Positions 1 to 6,260 of a DNA stretch of 6,500 bases are shown here, piece by piece. How positions within the stretch are numbered: the first letter of the stretch is position 1; each line of letters opens with the position of its first letter. Both the position numbers and the translations under genes were made by a program. Under the pieces are notes generated by a model. The model worked only from the letters and a program-made list of their open reading frames with translations. It had not been told where the DNA came from and did no database searches. The stretch is from Candidatus Methylomirabilota bacterium (GTDB lineage: Bacteria > Methylomirabilota > Methylomirabilia > Methylomirabilales > Methylomirabilaceae). Location of the stretch: positions 1 to 6,500 of the forward strand of contig PQAQ01000089.1 in the NCBI GenBank assembly GCA_003105305.1, in the 5' to 3' direction.

Positions 1-1257
1 CTTTCCGGCTACGACCGCTATCGCATCTTGAAAAAGGCGGCGGAGCTGATTGAGACGCGGAGTGAAGAATTCGCCAGAACCATCACCCTCGAAGAGGGCA
101 AGAGTCTGGCCGAGTCGCGCTTCGAGGTAAGCCGGGCCGTACAGACCCTGACCTTGTCCGGCGAGGAGGCCAAGCGCCTGCATGGCGAGACGATCCCCTT
201 CGATGGGGCTCCAGGCGGCTCCGGAAAATTTGGCTTTACGCTGCGCGTGCCGTGCGGGATTGTGGTCGCCATCAGCCCCTTCAACTTCCCGCTGAACCTG
301 GTCTGCCACAAGGTGGGGCCCGCCCTGGCTGCCGGCAACGCGGTTATCGTCAAGCCGGCTACCGACACCCCGCTCTCGGCGCTGAAACTGACGGAGATCC
401 TGCTAGAGGCGGGTCTACCGGCGGAGGGGATCGCCTGTCTGACCGGCCGCGGCGGGGAGATCGGTGATGTGCTGTGCAGTGATCGGCGGGTCCGTAAGAT
501 CACGTTTACCGGAAGCCGCGAGATCGGCGAGCGGATCTGCCGGATGGCGGGGATCAAGAAGGTTACGATGGAGCTCGGCAGCAACGCGCCCGTCGTTATT
601 ATGCCCGATGCCGATCTCGAGAAGGTAGCCGATGCTGTGACGGCGACCGGCTATACGAACGCCGGGCAGGTCTGCATCTCCACGCAGCGGGTGTTGGCTG
701 CCAACCAAGTTTATGGCGATTTTCTGGACGCGCTAAAACCTAAGGTGGAGGCGCTCGTGACCGGTAACCCCATGGACGCAACAACTAAGGTTGGGCCGAT
801 GATCCGCGAGCGGGACGCGATCCGGGTTGAGGGTTGGGTGCGCGAGGCGACTGCAACCGGTGCGAGAGTCGTGACGGGCGGACAGCGTCAAGGGGCAATC
901 CATGCCCCCACGGTGGTTGCGGACGTGAGGCCCGATATGCGAATCTTCTGTGACGAGCTGTTTGGGCCGGCCGTTGCTGTGACACGATTCGAGACGATCG
1001 ACGAGGCGATTGCGCTGGCCAACGATACCATCTATGGTTTGGCGGCCGGCATCTTCACTGAGAACCTGGAGTGGGCGATGCGGTTCGCGCGCGAGGTCGA
1101 GGCGGGCAGCCTGATGATCAACTGGGGTCCGCAATGGCGCGCCGACCTGATGCCGTACGGGGGACTGAAGGAGAGCGGATTCGGCAAGGAAGGCCCGCGT
1201 TACGCCATTGGGGAGATGACCGAGTTGAAACTCGTCTGTTTCCATCTGAAGGGCTGA
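1..1257 (+). CDS. NAD(P)-dependent aldehyde dehydrogenase, 5'-truncated by window edge
   Basis: Oxidises an aldehyde to the acid with NAD(P)+, presumably in the cytoplasm; the substrate is not known. The frame is open from base 1, so the true start lies upstream; the TTG at 28 is internal. The visible 418 codons compare with about 475-485 for the family, so roughly 60 N-terminal residues are missing. Catalytic landmarks, by window codon, are Asn95 in SPFNFPLN, Lys118 in VIVKPA (cofactor), Gly171 in FTGSREIG, the general-base Glu191 in MELGSNAP, the nucleophile Cys225 in NAGQVCIS and Glu319 in ELFGP. The Glu-Cys spacing of 34 residues is the same as E268-C302 in ALDH2. MELGSN, the QVCIS.QR stretch and the tail PRYAIGEMTELKLV resemble the y4uC/lactaldehyde/GapN-like branch (from memory, inference). 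It is probably the first visible gene of an operon with the SagB-like gene 36 nt downstream. The family call is firm; the substrate is open. Confidence 0.95.
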   Translation, partial: LSGYDRYRILKKAAELIETRSEEFARTITLEEGKSLAESRFEVSRAVQTLTLSGEEAKRLHGETIPFDGAPGGSGKFGFTLRVPCGIVVAISPFNFPLNLVCHKVGPALAAGNAVIVKPATDTPLSALKLTEILLEAGLPAEGIACLTGRGGEIGDVLCSDRRVRKITFTGSREIGERICRMAGIKKVTMELGSNAPVVIMPDADLEKVADAVTATGYTNAGQVCISTQRVLAANQVYGDFLDALKPKVEALVTGNPMDATTKVGPMIRERDAIRVEGWVREATATGARVVTGGQRQGAIHAPTVVADVRPDMRIFCDELFGPAVAVTRFETIDEAIALANDTIYGLAAGIFTENLEWAMRFAREVEAGSLMINWGPQWRADLMPYGGLKESGFGKEGPRYAIGEMTELKLVCFHLKG

Positions 1258-1293
1258 CGATTCGGGAGCAGGGGAGCGATACGGAAATGGGGG

Positions 1294-2871
1294 ATGACCG
1301 CCGTGGGCCCGATCCATAACCGCGACGTTGAAGAGGCCAGGAACTACCATGCGGCCACTAAACATTCCTACTGGAGTGTCCGCCTGGGAGGCCATGTCCT
1401 TGACTGGACCAACAAGCCTCACCCGTACAAGGTGTATTCAGGCCTGCCGGTTGTCGCTCTTCCGCGCGATGTGACGCCTCCAGCCATGGAGACTCTCGAG
1501 GCCGTATCAGCCTTTGGATCCAACAAGCCTGGACCGGTTGACCTCCACCGACTGGCCCAGCTCTTGTTCTTTTGCGCGGGTCTGACCAAGAAAAAGGTGT
1601 ACCCGGGGGGCGAGGCGCAGCACTTTCGCGCCGCCTCCTGCACCGGTGCCCTTTACGAGATCGAGATCTATACCGTTTGCCGCGATCTTCCGGACCTGCC
1701 TGCCGGGGTCTATCACTTTAGTCCGGTTGACTTCGCCCTCCGCCGGTTGCGGGAGGGAGATTTCCGAGGAGAGCTTGCCCGCGCGACGGCCGACGAAGCA
1801 TCGATCGAGGGCGCGCCCGTTATCCTGGCGCTGACCGCCATCTTCTGGCGGAACGCCTGGAAGTACCAGGCAAGGGCCTACCGGCACTTCTATTGGGATA
1901 GCGGAACAATTGTGGCGAATTTGCTGGCTGCAACCGCCTCCGCACGGCTCGCATCCCGAGTTGTGGCAGGGTTCATCGATGCCCGCGTAGACCGTCTCCT
2001 CGGCCTGGATACCGAACGCGAGGCGAGTCTCTGTCTGGTCTCCATCGGGGCACATTCCCCTGCTCCGGAGTCTCCGAAGGTTTTGCCGATCGCGCCGAAG
2101 ACGGTCCCGCTGTCGAAACGGGAGGTGGACTATCCGCTGATCACACAGATGCGCGCCGCCTCCATGCTGGCGAGTGAGGATGAGGTTCGCTCCTGGCGAT
2201 CGGCTTTTGAGTCGAAACCGGCGCCACCCTCCGGGGAGAAGCTTTTTCCTCTGAACCCCATTGAACGCGAACGCTTTCCAGTCCAGACCCTCGGCGAAGT
2301 CATCCTCCGCCGTGGTTCAACGCGCCGGTTTGCCCAGCTACCGATTACGTTTCGACAGCTCTCCACGATCCTTGAGCGATCCAACTGCGGGATCTCCGCA
2401 GACTTTTTGGGGGGATCGGGAACGACGTTGCTGCACACCTACCTTATCGTCAACTCCGTTGAGGATCTTCCCACAGGGGCGTTCCACTACTCGTGTTCCC
2501 AGCAATCACTTCGGCTTCTGAAAGAGGGCGCATTTCGACGCGAGGCCGGTTATCTCTGTCTCGACCAGGGGTTGGGAATCGAAGCGAGCGTCGTCGTCTT
2601 CTTCCTCGCGGATCTGAATCAGATCCTCAATCGCTACGGAAATCGAGGCTATGGCGCCGCCCAGCTCGAGGCAGGGATCGTGGGCGGGAAGATGTATCTT
2701 TGTGTCTACGCCCTGGGATTGGGAGCGACGGGCACGACCTTTTACGACGATGATGTGACCGAGTTCTTCTCTCCCCATGCTCAGGGGAAGGTTGCACTCT
2801 TCGCCTTGGCGCTGGGGCGGTCGGCGCGCGCACCTGGACGCGTCACACGCCTTAGGCCGGGAGCAGATTGA
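1294..2871 (+). CDS. SagB/ThcOx-type dehydrogenase with two tandem nitroreductase-like domains
   Basis: Predicted FMN-dependent oxidoreductase of the nitroreductase fold. Relatives oxidise thiazolines/oxazolines to azoles in peptide natural products, but many two-domain members like this one have no known substrate. Residues 18-50 hold the typical N-terminal stretch (NYHAATKHSYWSVR, then LDWTNKPHPYKVY). Domain 1 spans about 58-255, with SCTGALYEIEIY at 115-126 and GVYHFSP at 138-144. A linker covers about 256-325. Domain 2 spans about 328-515, with RRGSTRRF at 339-346, GAFHYS at 395-400, GLGATGTTFYDD at 475-486 and LALGRSAR near 505-512. No signal peptide or membrane span is evident. The ATG at 1294 is the first usable start in frame but has no good ribosome-binding site (a GGGGAG lies too far upstream, at 1271-1276), so the start is uncertain by a few codons. 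The stop falls just before the MBL gene, which suggests co-translation. No YcaO or precursor-peptide gene is visible. The family is sure; the function is unknown. Confidence 0.9.
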   Translation: MTAVGPIHNRDVEEARNYHAATKHSYWSVRLGGHVLDWTNKPHPYKVYSGLPVVALPRDVTPPAMETLEAVSAFGSNKPGPVDLHRLAQLLFFCAGLTKKKVYPGGEAQHFRAASCTGALYEIEIYTVCRDLPDLPAGVYHFSPVDFALRRLREGDFRGELARATADEASIEGAPVILALTAIFWRNAWKYQARAYRHFYWDSGTIVANLLAATASARLASRVVAGFIDARVDRLLGLDTEREASLCLVSIGAHSPAPESPKVLPIAPKTVPLSKREVDYPLITQMRAASMLASEDEVRSWRSAFESKPAPPSGEKLFPLNPIERERFPVQTLGEVILRRGSTRRFAQLPITFRQLSTILERSNCGISADFLGGSGTTLLHTYLIVNSVEDLPTGAFHYSCSQQSLRLLKEGAFRREAGYLCLDQGLGIEASVVVFFLADLNQILNRYGNRGYGAAQLEAGIVGGKMYLCVYALGLGATGTTFYDDDVTEFFSPHAQGKVALFALALGRSARAPGRVTRLRPGAD

Positions 2872-2894
2872 GACGGGATACGGGCGTCGCTACG

Positions 2895-3908
2895 ATGACC
2901 AATCTCTTTCAACCCAGATTGCTCCATGGAGTATTTGGAGATCCCGGCCTGTATGTGCGACTGAGGTGGGAGCGGCGAGCTCTGCTGTTGGATCTGGGCG
3001 ACCTGACGACGCAGCCGCCGGGCGAACTGCTGAGGGTCACCGATATCTTTGTCTCTCACACCCACATCGATCACTTTATCGGTTTTGATCATCTCCTGCG
3101 GATTGTTCTTGGTCGAGATCTGACGATCCGATTGTTTGGGCCTCCCGGCATTATCGCGAATGTCGAAGGAAAGCTTGCGGGTTATACCTGGAACCTGGTT
3201 GATGGGTATACGCTCACATTCGACGTGTACGAGGTGGGTCTGGAAAAGATCCTCGCAGCCCGATTTCCGTGCGGCGCTCGTTTTGAGCGGATCGATCTGC
3301 CGCCATCCGTACCGTTTACCGGCGTGCTGGTCGATGAGCCATTATTCCGTGTGGAGGCGGTCCACCTGGATCATCGAATCCCATGCCTCGCCTTTGCCCT
3401 GATCGAAGCGCAGCGCATCAACATCGATCCCGAAGGGCTGAGGCGACTTGGTCTGGACACCGGACCGTGGTTGACCGAATTCAAGCGGCTAGTCCGCACA
3501 GGCGCGCCGGGCGATACGCGGGTCCTGGCCCCTGGGATCGGCGAGACCGCCGCAGTATTCCGGGAATGGCGGCTCGCGGATCTGCGGGATCAGATCGTGA
3601 CGATCACCAACGGGCAACGGCTGGTCTACGTCACGGACACCTTATACTCCGATGAGAATCGACGGAAGATCGTTGCCTTGGCGCGGGACGCGGATCTGTT
3701 ATTTTGTGAGGCCATGTATCTGGAGCAGGATCGGGAGTACGCGATCGAGCGGCACCATCTGACGGCACGGCAAGCCGGGTCGCTCGCCCGCGAGGCCCGC
3801 GTAAAGGAGTTGGCGATCTTTCACTTTTCCCAACGATATCAGGAGCGTCCCGGGGTCCTCAATCAGGAGGTTGCGGAGGCGTTCTGCGGTCCTGTCCGCT
3901 CCGGCTAA
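2895..3908 (+). CDS. RNase Z-like metallo-beta-lactamase-fold hydrolase
   Basis: A two-zinc hydrolase of the MBL fold, closest in motif order to ribonuclease Z (tRNA 3' endonuclease). Numbered from ATG 2895 (337 aa), it shows SHTHIDH with H55, H57, D59 and H60, then LDHRIP with H160, YVTDT with D248, HHLTARQAG at 287-295 and FHFSQRY with H310. These match the seven metal ligands and the HxT..QA loop of RNase Z. It is a little longer than bacterial RNase Z (about 305-310 aa), and the stretch between H160 and D248 is longer than I recall for the B. subtilis enzyme. The start is chosen at ATG 2895 because MTNLFQPRLLHGVFGDP begins the fold. A TTG at 2868, overlapping the upstream TGA, would add nine residues. 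The ribosome-binding site is weak either way. The SagB-like gene ends 23 nt upstream, so the two are probably co-transcribed. It may be a true tRNA-processing enzyme or a relative acting on a small molecule; sequence alone does not settle this. Confidence 0.9.
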   Translation: MTNLFQPRLLHGVFGDPGLYVRLRWERRALLLDLGDLTTQPPGELLRVTDIFVSHTHIDHFIGFDHLLRIVLGRDLTIRLFGPPGIIANVEGKLAGYTWNLVDGYTLTFDVYEVGLEKILAARFPCGARFERIDLPPSVPFTGVLVDEPLFRVEAVHLDHRIPCLAFALIEAQRINIDPEGLRRLGLDTGPWLTEFKRLVRTGAPGDTRVLAPGIGETAAVFREWRLADLRDQIVTITNGQRLVYVTDTLYSDENRRKIVALARDADLLFCEAMYLEQDREYAIERHHLTARQAGSLAREARVKELAIFHFSQRYQERPGVLNQEVAEAFCGPVRSG

Positions 3909-3976
3909 ACCTTCCGCCGCAGTAACAAGTCATAGTATCGCAATGGGGTGCAGGGTAAAGAGACGTGCTCCATGAC

Positions 3977-3999
3977 AAGCAGCGCACCGGTCGCTGCTT
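3977..3999 (+). promoter_or_regulatory. Perfect hairpin/palindrome in the 5' leader of the Spy-like gene
   Basis: AAGCAGCG at 3977-3984 pairs exactly with CGCTGCTT at 3992-3999 across a 7-nt CACCGGT loop. It lies 32 nt before the start codon and 68 nt after the stop of the MBL gene. No T run follows, so an intrinsic terminator is unlikely. It could be an operator for a dimeric repressor or activator, or an RNA stem that affects stability or translation. The structure is seen directly; the role is inferred. Confidence 0.45.
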
Positions 4000-4011
4000 A
4001 CAACTTACAAC
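3998..4011 (+). repeat. Tandem 7-bp repeat TTACAAC x2
   Basis: TTACAAC occurs twice head to tail. It overlaps the last two bases of the hairpin's right arm by position and ends 20 nt before the start codon of the Spy-like gene. It is AT-richer than its surroundings. It could be half of a regulator site or simply replication slippage. Confidence 0.5.
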
Positions 4012-4018
4012 TGGCAGA

Positions 4019-4026
4019 AGAGGAGG
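4019..4026 (+). promoter_or_regulatory. Strong Shine-Dalgarno of the Spy-like gene
   Basis: AGAGGAGGT sits just upstream of ATG 4032 at near-ideal spacing (about 5 nt from GGAGGT to the ATG). It fixes the start at 4032 rather than at the in-frame GTG 3948 or ATG 3972. Confidence 0.8.
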
Positions 4027-4031
4027 TCATC

Positions 4032-4646
4032 ATGCGAGCAATTGTTACAACCGCGTTGATTCTGATGGGTGTCGTAGGATCGGCCCTGACGCCGATGTGG
4101 GCACAGATTGCCTCGGCGCAAGAGGAATCAGTCGATCCGGATATGATGGGATATCAAATGATCCCAGACATGTTAAGCGGGCTGCACGAGATGATGCAGG
4201 GAGCGACCGGACCATGGTTCTATGGTAGAGGCGGTCATAGGGGGCCACTGATCAGTTTGATACTCATGTGGAAGGATCAGCTTGGACTCTCAGTCGACCA
4301 GGAACGATCGCTCCGTGAGTTACGCGAGGACTTTGAGAAGGAGACGATCAGGCGAACTGCAGAAATCGACGTCGCCGAGCTGGAGTTGAAGGGGCTCTTT
4401 GAGGCGGATAAGCTGGACATGGCCAAGGTAGAGATGCTGGCGAAAAGGATCGCGATGCAACGGGCGGACCTTCGCATCGCTCGAATCAAGACTATCGAGG
4501 CCGGAAAGGCGGTATTGACATCGGAGCAGCAGGAGAAGTTCAAGCGGTTAACCCGTGAATCGACGATGGGTAACATGGGAATGGGAACCAAGGGTTCCGG
4601 TGTGTCCCCGAAGAACCCTGGCGGGCGGCGACCGGCGAATCGATAG
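4032..4646 (+). CDS. Exported Spy/CpxP-type (LTxxQ, heavy-metal-resistance-like) periplasmic protein
   Basis: A 204-residue protein that begins with a signal peptide: a short R3 n-region, hydrophobic residues 4-20 and a likely cut after ASA at 27-29. The mature N-terminus (35-58) is rich in methionine, with DMM, QM, DM and EMM. The region from about 73 to 175 is highly charged and helical: LGLSVDQ (84-90), a long E/R/K-rich helix, LFEADKLDMAKVE (122-134) and the closing VLTSEQQEKFKRL (161-173). The two L(T/S)xxQ-like motifs and the paired helices fit the periplasmic Spy/CpxP/zinc-resistance group, whose members act as ATP-independent chaperones or metal-stress sensors. The tail (180-204) is Gly/Met/Pro-rich with NMGMG and is probably disordered. 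The start is fixed by the strong Shine-Dalgarno just upstream. It is convergent with pdxA, 40 nt away. A role in metal or envelope stress is inference; no sensor kinase or efflux gene is visible nearby. Confidence 0.85.
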   Translation: MRAIVTTALILMGVVGSALTPMWAQIASAQEESVDPDMMGYQMIPDMLSGLHEMMQGATGPWFYGRGGHRGPLISLILMWKDQLGLSVDQERSLRELREDFEKETIRRTAEIDVAELELKGLFEADKLDMAKVEMLAKRIAMQRADLRIARIKTIEAGKAVLTSEQQEKFKRLTRESTMGNMGMGTKGSGVSPKNPGGRRPANR

Positions 4647-4686
4647 TCTTGCGCCAGGAGACAGCAGGCAACGGCGATGCCCGGAA

Positions 4687-5721
4687 CTACACAGCGAGGG
4701 GGTGGGATGCCTTACGTCGCCGATGGGCGAACTTCGTAGCCAGCAGGATCGCCTCCACCAGGCTGCGAGGATTCGCGGTTCCTGTCCCCGCGATATCGAA
4801 GGCGGTGCCATGATCGACCGAGGTGCGGATGATAGGAAGCCCGACGGTCACATTCACCCCGCGGTGGAACCCAATCAGCTTCAACGGGATATGCCCCTGA
4901 TCGTGGTACATGGCGACAAGGGCATCGAATTCACCAAGCCTGTGCCGGTGGAATAGCGTATCCGGCGGATAGGGACCGCTTGCCCCGATTCCCTCAGCCC
5001 TGGCGGCTTCGACCGCCGGCGCGATCTCTTCTATCTCCTCTCGGCCGAACCGGCCGTTTTCGCCGGCGTGCGGGTTCAGGCCTGCAACGCCAATCCGCCT
5101 CTGCCGTGATCCGAGGTCGCGCAGTACCTGATGAGCCAGGCGGATGACCGTCAGGATCCTGGCCCGTTTCACCTTGTCGCAGGCGGTTCGCAACGAGGTG
5201 TGGGTCGAAACATGAAGTACGCGCATTCGCCCCACGGCCAGTAGCATAGCATAATCCTTGACCCCGGTCCGCTCGGCGAACAGTTCTGTCTGGCCGTCGT
5301 ACCTGAACCCCGCCTGAGCCATCGCCTCTTTATTCAGGGGACCGGTTACGACGCCATCCAGTTCGCGCGCGATCGCCAGGTCGATCGCCTTATTGAGGTA
5401 CTCGACTGCGGCTCTGCCGCAGTGGGCAGCCAGAACGCCAGGCGGGCAGCTCGCGGTGTCAATGTTCTTCAAGTCCAGCACCTCCAGACAGCCGGGACTC
5501 GCAGCCATCTCAGTCGGGGAGGCGATCGGGTGTACGTGGAGGTCGAGGCGACACAGCCTGATAGCCCGCCGCATGATCTCGGCCTCACCGATGATCAACG
5601 GGCGGCAGGCCGCCCGCACCTCTTCCTGCGTGACGGCCTTGGCCAGGATTTCCGGACCGATCCCCGCCGGGTCGCCGATCGTCAATCCCAAAAGTGGCTG
5701 AAATGTCGCATGGCTAGGCAT
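4687..5721 (-). CDS. pdxA: 4-hydroxythreonine-4-phosphate dehydrogenase (PdxA)
   Basis: NAD-dependent, divalent-metal enzyme of the DXP-dependent pyridoxal phosphate pathway. It oxidises 4-phosphohydroxy-L-threonine, whose decarboxylated product is joined to 1-deoxyxylulose 5-phosphate by PdxJ; cytoplasmic. At 344 aa it is slightly longer than the usual 330. Motifs are TIGDPAGIGPEI (14-25), VVTGPLNKEAM (124-134), DGQTELFAERTG (142-153), VSTHTSLR (171-178), GLNPHAGENG (214-223), YHDQGHIPLKLIGF (272-285) and SVDHGTAFDIAGTGTANP (301-318). Metal-binding H174, H218 and H273 match E. coli H166, H211 and H266 at nearly identical spacing. The position of E. coli substrate-binding H136 is Q144. The start is set at 5721, with AGGAG five nt upstream. 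ATG at 5724 is possible but too close to the Shine-Dalgarno, and the frame runs up to 5835 without family-like sequence. The family is sure. A PdxA2-type acid-sugar catabolic role is an alternative, but no partner kinase is visible. Confidence 0.93.
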   Translation of the reverse strand: MPSHATFQPLLGLTIGDPAGIGPEILAKAVTQEEVRAACRPLIIGEAEIMRRAIRLCRLDLHVHPIASPTEMAASPGCLEVLDLKNIDTASCPPGVLAAHCGRAAVEYLNKAIDLAIARELDGVVTGPLNKEAMAQAGFRYDGQTELFAERTGVKDYAMLLAVGRMRVLHVSTHTSLRTACDKVKRARILTVIRLAHQVLRDLGSRQRRIGVAGLNPHAGENGRFGREEIEEIAPAVEAARAEGIGASGPYPPDTLFHRHRLGEFDALVAMYHDQGHIPLKLIGFHRGVNVTVGLPIIRTSVDHGTAFDIAGTGTANPRSLVEAILLATKFAHRRRKASHPLAV

Positions 5722-5781
5722 CATGGCTCCTGGAAGTGGCCTACAGCATAGCATAAACTGTTTCTCCACCCCAGACTTTTC

Positions 5782-5790
5782 TGCTATAGT
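5782..5790 (+). promoter_or_regulatory. Extended -10 promoter element (TGCTATAGT) for the BON lipoprotein gene
   Basis: TG-C-TATAGT matches the sigma70 extended -10 (TGnTATAAT) at one mismatch in the hexamer. The -35 position at 17-18 nt spacing (TTTCTC/TTCTCC) is poor, which is common for extended -10 promoters. Transcription would start near 5797, giving a leader of about 65 nt. This was predicted by eye only. Confidence 0.4.
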
Positions 5791-5850
5791 AGCCCTGAGC
5801 CACTGATCCTTTGGACGGTCTTGATGAGAGGGCATGCAACCGATTGCTGA

Positions 5851-5856
5851 AGGAGG
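5851..5856 (+). promoter_or_regulatory. Shine-Dalgarno of the BON lipoprotein gene
   Basis: AAGGAGG ends 5 nt before ATG 5862. It favours this start over the in-frame TTG at 5811, which would put 17 charged residues in front of the signal peptide. Confidence 0.8.
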
Positions 5857-5861
5857 CGTCT

Positions 5862-6188
5862 ATGCGTTTCATGAGCCGAACCGGCGTAGCGCTCGTTGTT
5901 GCCATGAGTATCGCTTTCCCCTTGCTTCAGGCCTGTGCCCCCACGGCGACCCGCGAGAGCACCGGGGAGTACCTCGATGATACGGCGATCACTGCCAAGG
6001 TGAAGACGAGCCTGCTTGGCGATCCTTTGGTCAGCGGGTTTGCAATTTCTGTAGAGACGTTCCGTGGACGGGTCATCCTCTCCGGGTTTGTCAACTCTCA
6101 GACCCAGATCGATCGGGCGGTAGCTCTGGCTCGTGGGGTCTCCGGTGTTAGGGAAGTTCAGTCAGCACTGGTGATGAAGAGTAGGTAG
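5862..6188 (+). CDS. Small BON-domain lipoprotein (OsmY/DolP-like)
   Basis: A 108-residue protein with a lipoprotein signal peptide: R2 and R6, hydrophobic 8-22, then LQAC with the lipidated cysteine at 25. After a short linker, a single BON domain fills about residues 40-108: DTAITAKVKTSLLGDP (40-55), VETFRGRVILSGFV (64-77), then the helix from SQTQIDRAVALARG (79-92) and VREVQSALV (96-104). BON domains bind phospholipid or envelope partners. Relatives (OsmY, DolP) act in periplasmic stress protection or outer-membrane integrity and often carry two BON copies; this one has one. There is no Asp at +2 (Ala26 follows Cys25), which in the E. coli rule predicts sorting to the outer membrane. It has its own predicted promoter and is divergent from pdxA. 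The exact role is unknown. Confidence 0.88.
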   Translation: MRFMSRTGVALVVAMSIAFPLLQACAPTATRESTGEYLDDTAITAKVKTSLLGDPLVSGFAISVETFRGRVILSGFVNSQTQIDRAVALARGVSGVREVQSALVMKSR

Positions 6189-6260
6189 CCGCCTTGCCCA
6201 GCCCGGTGCCGCCCTCCCAACGCTGCAATCACAATGACCTGATCTTTAGCATAGGGCGAC

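Larger units (their letters stand above)
3909..4031 (+). other. Leader/intergenic region before the Spy-like gene
   Basis: A 123-nt gap separates the MBL-fold gene from the Spy-like gene. It holds a perfect 8-bp inverted repeat, a 7-bp tandem repeat and a strong Shine-Dalgarno, each listed separately. I see no convincing -35/-10 pair and no hairpin followed by a T tract, so it is open whether the Spy-like gene has its own promoter or is reached by readthrough. In-frame GTG 3948 and ATG 3972 would extend the next protein into this region, but the strong ribosome-binding site and the signal peptide at 4032 argue against that. Confidence 0.6.
5722..5861. promoter_or_regulatory. Divergent control region between pdxA and the BON lipoprotein gene
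   Basis: These 140 nt separate the two divergent starts. Toward pdxA, the minus strand reads AGGAG just before the start and has an AT-rich stretch with two overlapping TATGCT-like hexamers around 5745-5757 as possible -10 elements. Toward the BON gene there is an extended -10 and a strong Shine-Dalgarno, listed separately. No terminator or clear operator palindrome was found. Confidence 0.5.

Noticed and set aside
1255..1293. The aldehyde dehydrogenase and SagB-like genes share a frame, with a single TGA and then 12 sense codons between them, suggesting readthrough fusion
   Set aside because: Twelve stop-free codons are expected often by chance in GC-rich DNA, and both proteins have normal ends for their families.
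733..1422. 229-codon antisense reading frame across the aldehyde dehydrogenase
   Set aside because: It lies opposite a clearly conserved gene, has low-complexity His/Arg/Pro-rich composition and no recognisable domain; a usual GC-rich shadow.
1507..2055. 182-codon antisense reading frame across the SagB-like gene
   Set aside because: Opposite conserved domain 1, with no motif or credible ribosome-binding site.
4045..4591. Antisense reading frames opposite the Spy-like gene (4045-4248 and 4277-4591)
   Set aside because: Ser/Arg-rich mirror translations of a helical E/R/K-rich gene; no independent support.
4617..4658. 7-bp inverted repeat CCTGGCG/CGCCAGG around the stop of the Spy-like gene, as a bidirectional terminator for it and pdxA
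   Set aside because: The 28-nt spacer is long and no T tract follows on either strand. A weak stem is possible but not enough to call.
5243..5756. 12-mer AGCATAGCATAA at 5243-5254 (inside pdxA) and 5745-5756 (upstream region)
   Set aside because: About one such repeated 12-mer pair is expected by chance in 6.5 kb, and one copy is coding.
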